64,000 nt of DNA from Verrucomicrobiota bacterium (GCA_016199985.1 JACQFQ010000002.1:1-64000); one strand, 5' to 3'; positions 1 to 8,580 are shown, counted from the stretch's first letter. Notes: a model not told the origin generated them from the sequence alone. Numbers and translations are program-made.

Positions 1-1
1 T

Positions 2-160
2 CACGGCGGCAAGGACAGTGGCTTTGGCGCCGCCCGTGTAGTGGCGACCTTTGAGGTTCAAAACACCTCTATCAACAACTTGCAATATTTCGCATCGCCA
101 GTAGCGGAAGTCGGGCTAAGGTTTTTCCCTACCTTTCGTCAGGAATCGCCTACTGACTGA
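2..160 (+). CDS. C-terminal end of an unidentified protein (5' end outside window)
   Basis: The frame starting at base 2 stays open to a TGA at 158-160 while the other two plus frames close early. The 52 residues read like a beta-strand-rich tail, with FEVQNTSINNLQYF and EVGLRFFPTF, so it may be the end of a secreted or outer-membrane protein. Nothing identifies a family. It is too short to exclude a chance open frame. Confidence 0.35.
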   Translation, partial: HGGKDSGFGAARVVATFEVQNTSINNLQYFASPVAEVGLRFFPTFRQESPTD

Positions 161-214
161 TTTGGGGGCTGCCCGATTGTTCCTCATGCGCCGGCTGGCT
201 ACGGTGACTGCGTT

Positions 215-246
215 CTCAGCGGCGATGTAAGTTGTATGCCGCTGGG
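215..246. repeat. Inverted repeat, 9 bp arms
   Basis: CTCAGCGGC at 215-223 pairs with GCCGCTGGG at 238-246 (one G-T pair) around a 14-base loop. No T run follows, so it is not a typical intrinsic terminator. Confidence 0.5.
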
Positions 247-517
247 AGCCCCTAATCAGACTCTGGAAGTTGCGGCGTCAGGTTCCTAACGGGGGGCTTG
301 GCGTCGGATGACTCCTGGAAGTATGCCGGGCACTGTTCTGCGGGGCGGACGCCGCCAGGGGAATCGGGATCAGAGAGTCTCCTTCCAGTTCTCTCTGGGA
401 ACGTTTGGCGACGTGGCGCTCTTTCGATTCGGGCTCGGAGTTGTTTATTCGGAAGCTGCGAACCCTAGGCAGCCCAGTAGTACGCGGCATTTGTTTTGGC
501 CGCGAGTCGTACGTGAG

Positions 518-557
518 GGGCCATGCGGTGGTGGTGGTACTTTCCGCCGCATGGCCC
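518..557. repeat. Perfect inverted repeat, 11 bp arms
   Basis: GGGCCATGCGG at 518-528 and CCGCATGGCCC at 547-557 are perfect reverse complements separated by 18 bases. It lies in gene-free sequence downstream of the minus-strand TPR gene that ends at 682. No poly-T tract is seen on either side. It could be a bidirectional stem-loop or part of a structured RNA. Confidence 0.6.
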
Positions 558-681
558 TCTCCGCGCGCCGCATCCGGGCGATTTTTCCTGTTCCGAGCCG
601 AGAGTCAGGCGACTCAGTTTTCCTCCCAAGGTCCGCACTCCCTTCCCTGCGCCCGCAAGCTGAGGGCCTGTTTTGCGGCGG

Positions 682-1404
682 CTAGCGGGCCGAGCCTTCC
701 TCGGGCGGGAGGGGAGGAGGGAGGGCGCCCGCCACGGAGAGCCGGTATTCGGTTTCTTCGAGTTCGGCGAGGGCGTCGCACTTCTTCAGCGAATCGATGG
801 CAATGGCGTCGAAGGGCTGCAGCGACAGGTAGGCCTGCAAGGAGGCGCGCGCCTCGGGGATGTGACCCAGCTTCATGTGGCAGAGCGCGAGACCCAGCCA
901 TGCGCCGTAGTGCTGTCCATTGGACTCGAGGGCATGCTCGCAGCTTTGCAAACAGGCGCCCACGCGGCCCATCCGCCAGAGGAGTCCTGCGCGACGGTTC
1001 CACCCTTCGGCGAAGGCGGGGTGGTCGTGGACGACGGCGTCGAGCGTGATGAGCGCGTCCTCGCGGCGCTCCTGGGAGATCGCGACCTCCGCCTCGACCA
1101 GGCGCTTCGCGGCTTCCATGCCCTCGGACTGAAACCATCGGGCGTCGAGAGCGCGCCTCGCGGCCTCGCGCACCTCCAGTCGGTCATGCCGCAGCGCTTC
1201 GATGAGCGGCGCCTCCGCTCCGAGGTAGGCCAGGGTGGTGGCGGCGGTTTCCCGTCGCGTCGGCTCCCCCGTGCGCAGCTGTTGAACGAGATAGTCCTGA
1301 TACCACTGGCTGCGGTGCGCCTGGGAGGCGATCACATAACTCGTTCCCAGAACAAGCCCCGACAGCAGGAAACGTCGAACCCAGACTAGGCAGCGGTTGA
1401 ACAC
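682..1404 (-). CDS. TPR/HEAT-type repeat protein with N-terminal membrane anchor
   Basis: A 240-residue protein with a basic start (MFNRCLVWVRRF) and one hydrophobic segment at about residues 12-27, so it is probably membrane-anchored or secreted. Residues about 45-90 look like one or two HEAT-like helical pairs (ETAATTLAYLGAEAPLIEAL, REAARRALDAR). Residues about 95-215 look like TPR helices (AFAEGWNRRAGLLWRMGR, YGAWLGLALCHMKLGHIPEA). The tail is proline-rich. TPR proteins usually scaffold protein-protein contacts; no enzyme motif is seen. It lies 67 bases downstream of the PIN-PhoH gene on the same strand and may share its transcript. The fold is clear; the specific role is unknown. Confidence 0.8.
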   Translation of the reverse strand: MFNRCLVWVRRFLLSGLVLGTSYVIASQAHRSQWYQDYLVQQLRTGEPTRRETAATTLAYLGAEAPLIEALRHDRLEVREAARRALDARWFQSEGMEAAKRLVEAEVAISQERREDALITLDAVVHDHPAFAEGWNRRAGLLWRMGRVGACLQSCEHALESNGQHYGAWLGLALCHMKLGHIPEARASLQAYLSLQPFDAIAIDSLKKCDALAELEETEYRLSVAGALPPPLPPEEGSAR

Positions 1405-1471
1405 AGGACACCATAACGGCGTCCAGGTGTTTCTTCATTCAGGGGCTCTACGGGGACCGCCCTCGGGGAAA

Positions 1472-2809
1472 CTACAGAATATTGGCGGCGAGCTCCGCGA
1501 GCTCGGAGCGTTCGCCCTTTTGGAGCTCCACGTGGGCCGCGAGAGCCTGATCCTGGAACTTGCTAACGATGTAGTTGAAGCCGTTCGACGCGGAGTCCAC
1601 GTAGGGGTTGTCGATCTGGTAGGGGTCGCCGGTGAATATGATTTTGGTGCCGTGGCCCACGCGCGTGATGATCGTTTTGACCTCGAGCGGCGTGAGGTTC
1701 TGCGCCTCGTCGATCACCATGAACTGGTTCGCGATGCTGCGTCCGCGGATATAGCTCAGCGCCTCGACCACAATCATGCCTGAGCGCATCAGGTCTGAGC
1801 TCCGACGCGACTCCTGGCCCATGTTCAGGTCGCTGAGCAGCTCGAGCGCGTCGTGGATGGGCTGCATCCAGGGGCTGAGCTTCTCCTCGAGCGATCCGGG
1901 GAGAAAGCCCAGCTCCTTGCCCATCGAGATGGTGGGGCGCGCGACAACAAGTCGTCGAAACTCGCGGTCCAGAACGGTTTTTCGGAGTCCGGCCGCCATC
2001 GCCATGAGCGTCTTTCCCGTTCCCGCCTTGCCCATGAGGGTGACGAGCTTGACGCGGTCGTCGAGCAGCGCGTCGAGGGCGAAGTGCTGCTCGCGGTTCT
2101 TGGGCTTGATGCCCCAGACGCCCTCCCGCGTGTCAACGATGGGCACGAGCCTCTTCCCGGTCGCGTCCGCCTTCGCCAGCGCCGTCCGCTTCGGATTGGT
2201 TTCGTCGAACAGCGTGCAGTACTCGGCGGGATACAGCTGTCGCTCCGCGGAGATGTCCAGCTCGCCCTTCGCCCTGAAGTCCGCGATCCGTTGCGGCGAC
2301 ACCGTCAGGTCGGCCATGCCTGTGTAAAGGTCATGGATATGAACCCTCCCCGTCTCGTAGTCCTCCGCCGCGAGATTCAGGGCATCCGCCTTGATGCGGA
2401 GATTGATGTCCTTCGACACCAGAATCGTGGGGTGTTTTGGCGGCGCCTTCTGGACTTGGAGCGCGAGCTCCAAAATGCGGTTGTCGACGGAGGGCCCGTG
2501 GCCGTTGCCATTCCCGTTGCCATTGTGGCCGTGCGCCCTTTTCTTGAAGATGATGCGGAGCGTGCCGCCGTTGCTCAGCTTCACCCCGTCGCTGAGGCTG
2601 CCCTGCGAGCGCAGTCCGTCGAGCATGCGCGACACCGCCCGCGCGCTCTGGCCCCTCTCGGAGGTTTCGCGCTTGAAGCGATCGATCTCCTCGATCACCT
2701 CGATGGGAATCAGGACCTGGTTCTCCTTGAAACTCAGGATCGCGCTGGGGTCGTGAACGAGGACATTCGTGTCCAGGACGTAGTTTTTTACTGGGGCGGA
2801 GCGCTGCAT
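1472..2809 (-). CDS. PIN domain-PhoH family ATPase (PhoH2-like)
   Basis: A 445-residue cytoplasmic protein. Residues about 8-150 are a PIN nuclease domain, with the acidic start YVLDTNVLVHDP, the mid glutamates in EVIEEIDRFK, and SKDINLRIKA. Residues about 235-445 are the PhoH P-loop ATPase: Walker A GKAGTGKT near 260 and Walker B FMVIDEAQN near 365, followed by FTGDPYQID. PIN-PhoH proteins are known as ATP-dependent RNA unwinding and cleaving enzymes linked to stress; that role is taken from the family. Between the PIN core and the following region there is a Gly-Asn tract (HNGNGNGNGHG) encoded by near-tandem hexamers. The gene starts 21 bases after the GST-like gene stops, so the two are probably co-transcribed. 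Confidence 0.93.
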   Translation of the reverse strand: MQRSAPVKNYVLDTNVLVHDPSAILSFKENQVLIPIEVIEEIDRFKRETSERGQSARAVSRMLDGLRSQGSLSDGVKLSNGGTLRIIFKKRAHGHNGNGNGNGHGPSVDNRILELALQVQKAPPKHPTILVSKDINLRIKADALNLAAEDYETGRVHIHDLYTGMADLTVSPQRIADFRAKGELDISAERQLYPAEYCTLFDETNPKRTALAKADATGKRLVPIVDTREGVWGIKPKNREQHFALDALLDDRVKLVTLMGKAGTGKTLMAMAAGLRKTVLDREFRRLVVARPTISMGKELGFLPGSLEEKLSPWMQPIHDALELLSDLNMGQESRRSSDLMRSGMIVVEALSYIRGRSIANQFMVIDEAQNLTPLEVKTIITRVGHGTKIIFTGDPYQIDNPYVDSASNGFNYIVSKFQDQALAAHVELQKGERSELAELAANIL

Positions 2810-2830
2810 GGGACGACAGGGGGTGAATTC

Positions 2831-3502
2831 TCAGTTGGGGAGTGAAGGATGCCTCGCGCGTTCGACTCTGCGATACCAGAGCCTGAGGTTCTTGAGCGTT
2901 GGAGGCAGACGATAGCGACCGGAATACAGAAAGTTCGCAAGCATGCCATAGAGGTCAAAGTCAACGAAACGCGGGGTCTCCTCCAGGAGATACGGCCGCT
3001 GCGACACCATCTGTTCGAACGGCGCGAGCGCCCCGGCGAGCTGAGCGAGCAAGGACGCGCGATCCTGGCGCCAGCGATCCAGGCAGCCCCGTCCGAACTT
3101 GCGCTCCTTGTGACGGAGGAAGCGCAGCTGGTCCGAGGGAGGAACAAACTCCCTCCAATAGATATCGTTGAGCTTGAAGGCGACCCCCTCGACGTCGTTC
3201 TCGATCACCGGCCACAGGAGATCCTGCAAGCCGCGCCAGTGTTTGGGGAAGAGACCCAGGCCCAGGAGATCGTCCAGATACTTGGCAATCACCTGAGAGT
3301 TGTCGCCGGTCTCGAAGACGATTGATTTGCCGGCTCTCACCACCGGGACTTGGTAATAGCGGCGCCGGGTGAGTTTCCAAATCCTTGCACGGTCGCCGTT
3401 CGGAATGTTCACCACCCGGAATGGCGCCCCCGAGTACTCCAGGATCCTTCGCTGGACAAGACAGTAGGGACTCCAAGGAAACTGATAGAGCTCGATCATC
3501 AA
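2831..3502 (-). CDS. Glutathione S-transferase-like protein
   Basis: A 223-residue protein starting MMIELYQFPWSPYC. This is the thioredoxin-fold N-domain of the GST superfamily (about 1-80), with a glutaredoxin-like SPYC in place of a classical Tyr/Ser site, then a cis-Pro segment (YYQVPVV near 50) and the ETGDNSQVIAKYLDD glutathione-binding region. Residues about 90-215 form the all-helical C-domain, with YLLEETPRFVDFDLYGMLANF matching the GST 'S-x-ADF' helix. Such proteins act in thiol transfer or detoxification; the substrate cannot be read. It is the first gene of the minus-strand pair with the PIN-PhoH gene. Confidence 0.85.
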   Translation of the reverse strand: MMIELYQFPWSPYCLVQRRILEYSGAPFRVVNIPNGDRARIWKLTRRRYYQVPVVRAGKSIVFETGDNSQVIAKYLDDLLGLGLFPKHWRGLQDLLWPVIENDVEGVAFKLNDIYWREFVPPSDQLRFLRHKERKFGRGCLDRWRQDRASLLAQLAGALAPFEQMVSQRPYLLEETPRFVDFDLYGMLANFLYSGRYRLPPTLKNLRLWYRRVERARHPSLPN

Positions 3503-3661
3503 ACGGGACGTGGAAGTGTCAGGAGCGCGCCTTTGGCTGTCGCAAGCCTTGCTTGCGTCCCGCCACCAGTTCGTCCGAATTCCATTGCGCTTTCAGTATG
3601 TCCACGGGTGCAATGTAGTGCTGGAAGGCGGAGACTCAAGCGCCGTTTTGCCGAAATTCGC

Positions 3662-3700
3662 GACCTTCGCGCTGTACGATTATGAGACAGACCTTCGCGC
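3662..3700. repeat. Short direct repeat GACCTTCGCGC
   Basis: The 11-base sequence GACCTTCGCGC occurs at 3662-3672 and again at 3690-3700. It lies between the GST gene start and the downstream end of the amylase. The function is unknown; it could be a duplication scar or a binding-site pair. Confidence 0.45.
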
Positions 3701-3725
3701 GCCATGGATCCGCGCAAAGCGGCCT

Positions 3726-3983
3726 TTACGGGTCGATCATCGGACGGACCCGGTAGTAGCGGCGGCGGGTCGTGGGGGCGGGTTCGTCATATTCCAGCGG
3801 GGCGCGGCCGTCCATGGCGTGGGTCCACTGATTGAGGTCGTCCGAGGAGTCGATCGCGTATCGCAGGCCCAGTCTCCCTTCGACGGTGATCCGAAAGCGG
3901 CGTTGATTGTCCAACGCTCCCCGAACGCCCACGGGGTCCGCCGTCTCATGCACCCAAAGCTCCACACTGCGGCTCGTGTCCCA
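3726..3983 (-). pseudogene. C-terminal remainder of the alpha-amylase, beyond an in-frame TGA
   Basis: This open stretch is in the same frame as the amylase and directly follows its TGA (3984-3986). It reads WDTSRSVELWV, the expected last strand of the interrupted Ig-like domain, then a module with RYAIDSSDDLNQW and RRRYYRVRP. That module matches the C-terminal ends of the two large secreted proteins at 29.5 and 35.6 kb. It ends in a normal stop at 3726. A GTG at 3963-3965 could start an independent 79-residue product, but with no signal peptide that seems unlikely to be useful. It is best read as a separated tail: nonsense mutation, stop readthrough or sequence error. One base change (TGA to GGA) would restore one frame from 6305 to 3726. 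Confidence 0.7.
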
Positions 3984-6305
3984 TCAGCCGGCGTTGCTGG
4001 CGACGACGTTGTATTGCCCTGCGGCTCCGAGAGTCACAGCGTGGAGGACCAGCGTTTGGGCTTCCGCCGCGGCGATGTTCGTTCCGTCTTTTCGCCATTG
4101 ATAGAGCAGGGGGGACGTCCCCTCCGCCTGGCAACTGAATCGGGCATCATGTCCCGCCAGAACGCCCAGGTTCTCGGGTTGCGTTGTCAGGGAAGGCGGC
4201 AGAGCGGAGCGATCCGCCGGCGCATGGTAGGCGACTTTCACATAGGCTTTCTGCGACGGGTTGGAGGACTTGGCGTTGCGAATCGAGAGCGAATGATAGG
4301 TCGAACTGGACGGCGTGTATCGAATTGAGAACGTGTTCGTCCCTGTCTGTTGCGCCACGTGTCCCGCCTCGTCCGATATCTCCAGGGTGAGCGCCGCGTC
4401 CGACCGGGAGGGATAGACGTCCACCACCAGCGGGAATCCTTTCGCGGGGAAAACACGTCCGACATTTCTCGGCTGCGTCGACTGCGCGGGCAGCGCGCCT
4501 CCCTGGCGCAGGGAATTGGGATGCGAGTCGCCCAAATCGTCCGCCATCTCCCATTCCTGCGTTGTGGCCATGTCCGCCGCGGGCAGGAAGGCGGGCGGGG
4601 AACTCGGGCCCCAGACGGCGTAACCGCGTCGAAGATTGCTTCCATCGCAAGGCGGCACGCTGAGGGTCGCCCGCCCCGATCCGTCCACCACCGCGTCCTC
4701 GGCGTGGGCCCCCGAGTAGTCATGCAGCCGCTCGCCCGGAGAGAACGAGGTCTGGACGGTCGCGGTTTGCCAGGAGGAGAAGTGGTCGTTGATCCCCACG
4801 ATCGCCCGCCGCTCCCGCTCGATGACCAGAAGATCCTGCGCCTGCCAGCGAACGCGATAGGCGCCTTCCTTGAAGCGAAGATGCTCATGGCACCAGATCA
4901 GGTTCCGCAGATAGTCGCGCATGGGGAGCTGGATTTCATTGGTCGGGCTATGCGACCAGCGCCGGCCCGTGCTGTGCAGGTCAAACAAATCCTCGAAGAA
5001 GACGCAGGGCGATCCGTCCACGGCGAAGGCCGCCGCGTACGCGGCCTGGATGCGAGGATCGTTGGGGTCGATGTGCCCTCCGATCTCGTTTCCGGAGTCC
5101 CAGCCGATGATCCGGCCCTGGCCATCAAGGAGAGGGCGGAATGTGTCGTGGTTGTTGACGAAATTCACCACGCGCGTTCTGCGTTGTTGCTCCGCGGCGG
5201 GCAATGAGCCCAGATCGAAGAAGCCGCTGGCGTCGGTCAGGGATTTCAAGGCGCCTCGTAGCGGAAAGTCGAACGTGCCGGCGATGTCCGTAAACCCATC
5301 GCTGTTGTTGACGGCGTCGACCCACGCGTCCAGTTCCTGCGCGCCGCCGACATATTCGCCCACGACGAACAGGTCGGCCCCGCGCGACGCGAAGCCGCTG
5401 TTGAACGCGACGTTCCAGAGGAAGTCCTTCGCCGCCCAGGTCTCAAAGTGCTTCACGGCGTCAAGCCGCAGTCCGTCCACACCCGTCTGCTTCTTCATCC
5501 ACACGGTCCAGTTCCGCATGCCCTCCCGCATGTAATCCGGAGCCTGAGCGGGATTGTAGGAGGCGTTGCCGCTCTTTCCGGTGGCGTTCCGATAGTAGCA
5601 AATGTCCGGACCGAACCATCCCGCGGTGATCGGATCGGCCTCCGTATTGTGGTCGGGGTTGGGATGGAAGTTCTGCCAATTCTTCGGGAAACGGCCTTTG
5701 CGTTTGAGATAGTCGGCCGCGCTTTCGTCCCCGGCGGGAGTGGCGTAGCTGACGTTGCGAAAGTTCTTGTAGCGATTGCTCGGCGCGGCGGGATCCTCCC
5801 CACCCGCCCCCGTTTGAGAGCCCGCGCCGTCCATGTGGTTCCAAACAACGTCCTGGATGACCTCGATTCCGTTGGCGTGCAGAATCGCGATCGCCCTGAG
5901 CAGCGCGTCCTTGGTTCCGAGCCGCGTGGCCACCGCGCCGCCCTGCCATTTGTCGCCGAGGTCGTACTGATCGAAGGGCGAGTAACCGACCGATCCCGTC
6001 GCGTTCTTGTTCTTGATCGACGGCGGGATCCACACCGCGTCGATGCCCGCCCCGCGGAGTCGGGGCGCCAGGTCCGCGAGATAGGTGGCGTAATCCGCGG
6101 GATAGTTGTTGTTCCAGTAATTCCACCAGAAGGCCTGGAGAACGACGCGGCCATTCGCCGGGTCGGCGGAGACGATGGGCGACGCGAGCAGCATTACGAC
6201 GCAGAGGAGGCTCCGGATGAGGAGGCGCGCGGCGCTTCGCCGCGATGTCGAGAGCCGGGAAGTTCGTTCGGAGGCGGATGTGTCCATCGTGTTCTTCGGC
6301 TTCAT
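3984..6305 (-). CDS. Secreted GH13 alpha-amylase, truncated in its Ig-like domain
   Basis: 773 residues. After a basic leader, a hydrophobic segment (LIRSLLCVVMLLASPIVSA, about 29-47) is a signal peptide, so it acts outside the cytoplasm. It should cleave alpha-1,4-glucans. The four GH13 signature regions are intact: DVVWNH (about 152), GLRLDAVKH with the Asp nucleophile (about 281), VVGEYVG with the acid/base Glu (about 316) and FVNNHD (about 384). The catalytic barrel and its C-domain fill about 50-520. A further beta-rich domain follows, then an Ig-like domain starting near 690 (FSCQAEGTSPLLYQWRKDG). This domain stops at YNVVASNAG with a TGA exactly where the last strand should follow, and the frame continues beyond it. 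The catalytic part is complete, so activity may survive. A downstream start at MDTSAS is also possible. Confidence 0.92.
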   Translation of the reverse strand: MKPKNTMDTSASERTSRLSTSRRSAARLLIRSLLCVVMLLASPIVSADPANGRVVLQAFWWNYWNNNYPADYATYLADLAPRLRGAGIDAVWIPPSIKNKNATGSVGYSPFDQYDLGDKWQGGAVATRLGTKDALLRAIAILHANGIEVIQDVVWNHMDGAGSQTGAGGEDPAAPSNRYKNFRNVSYATPAGDESAADYLKRKGRFPKNWQNFHPNPDHNTEADPITAGWFGPDICYYRNATGKSGNASYNPAQAPDYMREGMRNWTVWMKKQTGVDGLRLDAVKHFETWAAKDFLWNVAFNSGFASRGADLFVVGEYVGGAQELDAWVDAVNNSDGFTDIAGTFDFPLRGALKSLTDASGFFDLGSLPAAEQQRRTRVVNFVNNHDTFRPLLDGQGRIIGWDSGNEIGGHIDPNDPRIQAAYAAAFAVDGSPCVFFEDLFDLHSTGRRWSHSPTNEIQLPMRDYLRNLIWCHEHLRFKEGAYRVRWQAQDLLVIERERRAIVGINDHFSSWQTATVQTSFSPGERLHDYSGAHAEDAVVDGSGRATLSVPPCDGSNLRRGYAVWGPSSPPAFLPAADMATTQEWEMADDLGDSHPNSLRQGGALPAQSTQPRNVGRVFPAKGFPLVVDVYPSRSDAALTLEISDEAGHVAQQTGTNTFSIRYTPSSSTYHSLSIRNAKSSNPSQKAYVKVAYHAPADRSALPPSLTTQPENLGVLAGHDARFSCQAEGTSPLLYQWRKDGTNIAAAEAQTLVLHAVTLGAAGQYNVVASNAG

Positions 6306-6450
6306 AAGCGGTCCTTCGTCAAACCATTCCCCGTCCGTTCCGCGAGCGCGCGGCGCTCTGAGCCCGGGCTACTCGATCAACAGCCTTGAGATCCATGACG
6401 ATCCTCTGGTGGAGAGATCGGATCATGCCTCGGAGGATGAAGAATCCGGG

Positions 6451-7776
6451 TTAGGGTTTTTGTTCCGGGCTTTTTGAGGGCGGGGAGGCGCCAGGCGTCG
6501 AAGCGGTTGGCGCGTTCGTTGGCCTGGTTCTCAAGCCTCCCTCGAACGCGCCGCCACCGGATCCCATCGGGCGCGGGGGTTGACTGACGTAGGCCGCGAT
6601 GTCCTTCGCCGCCTTGGTTTCCACCCCCGGCTTTTGCAGGAAGCCCAGGTCGCGGAACCAGTCGATGTATCGGTCCTGCCACGTGCCGAAGGGCATCCCG
6701 TTGCGGTAGGTGAGCCCGCCGCTCATTCGGCTGCCATCGTTGAGAGCGTCGCCTGGATGCCGCCCATTCCCATAGATATGCATCTCCACGTTGGGGACGC
6801 CTTCCTTCAACATCGCCGCAAACAACTCGTTCGCCCAGAGGGCGTGAATCCGATCGCCCGATCCCGCGCAGGTGATGAAAACAGGGGGAACATTGCGTGG
6901 GATTGGGGGGCTCGCTCCCCGCGCGAAGGGGGTCGGGCCCGGATAAACGACGCCGACGAAGTCGGGACGGGAGGAGACTCCGGCCAGCGCGTCGCCGGGA
7001 GCGCTGTTGGTTTTGTCAAAGTCGGCGAAGAAAATCGCGGCGGGAGCGGCGAGTTCCGCCCCCGCCGAGAAGCCCATGATGCCGATCTTGTTGGGGTCGA
7101 TGTTCCACTCCTTCGCGTGCGCTCGAACGAGGCGGATGGCCTGGAGCGCGTCGCGGACCGCGTCGGCCTGGACGTTGTATCCGTCCTTGCGGAGCCGATT
7201 GCGGAGTATGACGGTGTTGACGCCGTAGTTGAAGAAGTAGGGGACGAAGTCCGCGCTCTCGCCGCCGACGTTCAGTGTGTTGTGCCCCCCTCCCGCCGCG
7301 AGGATCACCGCGGCGCCGGTGTTGAGCCCTCCCTCCACGGGATGAACCTCGATCGACGGGTTGTGAATGTTGACGATGCTGCTTATCCGCCCGGGCACCG
7401 CCTTGCTCATGTTGTACTGTTCCGCCTCCCGCGCCCGCTCCTGCTTGATGGCGGGGGAGTCGGCGGGATACAGCGGGATGACAATTCCTCCGGGCAGAAT
7501 CGGCTGCGGAGAATACGGGGCGTCGTTGGTTGGGCCGGGCTGTGGAATTCCGAGAGGACGAAAGAGGAAGGACCCCGTCGCGTTGGTGCCTGGCAGCGGC
7601 GTGGGAGTCTGTGCCACGCACGCGATCAGCCCGGCCCAGGCGGTCAGGGCGCACAGGAGCGCCCGAATGCGACCGGCGCGCTGGGCGCCGTTACGGATCC
7701 TAGGCGGGGCGATAACCCTGCGAGGAGCCGAGCGGTGGATGGATTGAGGACTCATGCGGGCCGAATGCTGTTCCAA
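6451..7776 (-). CDS. Secreted alpha/beta-hydrolase (esterase of the acetyl-esterase/BD-FAE type)
   Basis: 441 residues. A long basic leader precedes a hydrophobic stretch (ALLCALTAWAGLIACVAQ), giving a signal peptide or lipoprotein-like start; MSPQSI eight residues in is an alternative start. The core from about 115 is an alpha/beta-hydrolase. It has AAGGGHNTLN in place of the usual HGGG oxyanion segment, the nucleophile elbow GFSAG near 235, a likely acid in GSGDRIHALW and a late histidine in GNGRHPGD. The family hydrolyses acyl esters, often on polysaccharides, which fits the amylase next door on the same strand. The substrate is not defined. The C-tail is low-complexity Pro/Ser/Thr. The divergent gene at 7873 leaves a 96-base shared promoter region. 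Confidence 0.85.
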   Translation of the reverse strand: MEQHSARMSPQSIHRSAPRRVIAPPRIRNGAQRAGRIRALLCALTAWAGLIACVAQTPTPLPGTNATGSFLFRPLGIPQPGPTNDAPYSPQPILPGGIVIPLYPADSPAIKQERAREAEQYNMSKAVPGRISSIVNIHNPSIEVHPVEGGLNTGAAVILAAGGGHNTLNVGGESADFVPYFFNYGVNTVILRNRLRKDGYNVQADAVRDALQAIRLVRAHAKEWNIDPNKIGIMGFSAGAELAAPAAIFFADFDKTNSAPGDALAGVSSRPDFVGVVYPGPTPFARGASPPIPRNVPPVFITCAGSGDRIHALWANELFAAMLKEGVPNVEMHIYGNGRHPGDALNDGSRMSGGLTYRNGMPFGTWQDRYIDWFRDLGFLQKPGVETKAAKDIAAYVSQPPRPMGSGGGAFEGGLRTRPTNAPTASTPGASPPSKSPEQKP

Positions 7777-7872
7777 TCACCGCGTAATTCAAGGCGCGAA
7801 ATGGGTCGTGGGTCCGACGCGTTCCCGTTTTCTGTGCTTTCTCAATCCCGCAACGTTTGGTATCGACTCCTT

Positions 7873-8580
7873 ATGAGCGCAGAGAACGCCAACACGGGTT
7901 TCAGGATTTGGGCCGCCGACAATGTCGTGTATGGGCCCGTCGAGCTTCCGGTTTTAATCGCCTGGGTGAAGGAAGAGCGTGTTCTCGCAAACACATGGAT
8001 CTTCTCGGAGGCCCAACAGCGCTGGACCCCGGCGGCGCAGGCCACGGAGCTGCAGCTTTTCTTCGGCGGCGACGGGCCAGCGCCTAGCGCGAGCACCGGC
8101 GGAGGGGGCGTTGCGATCAAGCCTGGTTCGCTGCGTCGCATCAAGCTGCTTGCGGATCTCACGGACGCGCAGTTGGAGACCTTCGCGAAGACCCTGGAGC
8201 AGGTGGATATTCGGCAGTGGACAGAGCTTGTGAAGCAAGGGCAGACGGGGGACGCCATGTTTTTCATCCTGAGCGGGGAGCTGCGCGTCCGGCTCATGAT
8301 CGCGGGCAAGGAGTCGGTCCTCACGACGCTCGGCACCGGCGAGTTCTTCGGCGAGATGGCCTTGTTCGACGACGGTCCGCGCTCGGCGGATGTCATCGCC
8401 AACCAGGACAGCACGCTCCTCAAGCTGACCGCCGCCGCGCTGCGGCAGCTGCGCGTCGCTTCGCCGCAGGTGGCCGCGGATTTTCTTCTCGCCGTGGGCC
8501 GCAGCCTGTCGGCGCGAATCCGCGCCGACAACAAACGATTCCGCGACTCCGTGAACTTCGCCCGCAGCGCGGGCAAATAG
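7873..8580 (+). CDS. GYF-like domain plus cyclic nucleotide-binding domain protein
   Basis: 235 residues, cytoplasmic (no signal or membrane segment). Residues about 8-65 resemble the bacterial GYF_2 domain (FRIWAADNVVYGPVELPVL, then WIFSEAQQRW). Residues about 90-215 are a CRP-type cyclic nucleotide-binding beta-barrel (GDAMFFILSGELRV, then GTGEFFGEMALFDDGPRSA). The FFGEMALFD...RSA phosphate-binding cassette is well conserved, so it may bind cAMP or cGMP. No C-terminal helix-turn-helix follows, so it is not a CRP-type regulator; it is more likely an adaptor. The ATG at 7873 fits the first conserved residues; no strong ribosome-binding site is visible. The frame is open far upstream, but that part is antisense to the esterase. 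Confidence 0.88.
   Translation: MSAENANTGFRIWAADNVVYGPVELPVLIAWVKEERVLANTWIFSEAQQRWTPAAQATELQLFFGGDGPAPSASTGGGGVAIKPGSLRRIKLLADLTDAQLETFAKTLEQVDIRQWTELVKQGQTGDAMFFILSGELRVRLMIAGKESVLTTLGTGEFFGEMALFDDGPRSADVIANQDSTLLKLTAAALRQLRVASPQVAADFLLAVGRSLSARIRADNKRFRDSVNFARSAGK

Larger units (their letters stand above)
161..681. other. Gene-free stretch with inverted repeats
   Basis: No frame here has convincing protein character on either strand; the open frames are arginine/serine/proline-rich antisense-type translations. The stretch holds two clear inverted repeats (215-246 and 518-557). I compared it by eye with RNase P RNA, tmRNA, SRP RNA and 6S RNA and found no diagnostic motif. It could hold an untranslated leader or a structured RNA. 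Confidence 0.5.

Noticed and set aside
1853..2845. 330-codon plus-strand frame antisense to the PIN-PhoH gene
   Set aside because: Translation is Arg/Leu/Glu-rich shadow of the minus-strand gene with no domain; the minus frame has clear PIN and PhoH motifs.
3984..3986. TGA read as selenocysteine in the amylase
   Set aside because: The site is in a non-catalytic Ig-like strand, no SECIS-like stem directly after it was recognised, and no selenocysteine genes are seen; a simple nonsense change or error is more likely.
6580..7872. Upstream extension of the GYF/CNB gene frame
   Set aside because: This part is antisense to the esterase and has no fold; the domain starts right after ATG 7873.
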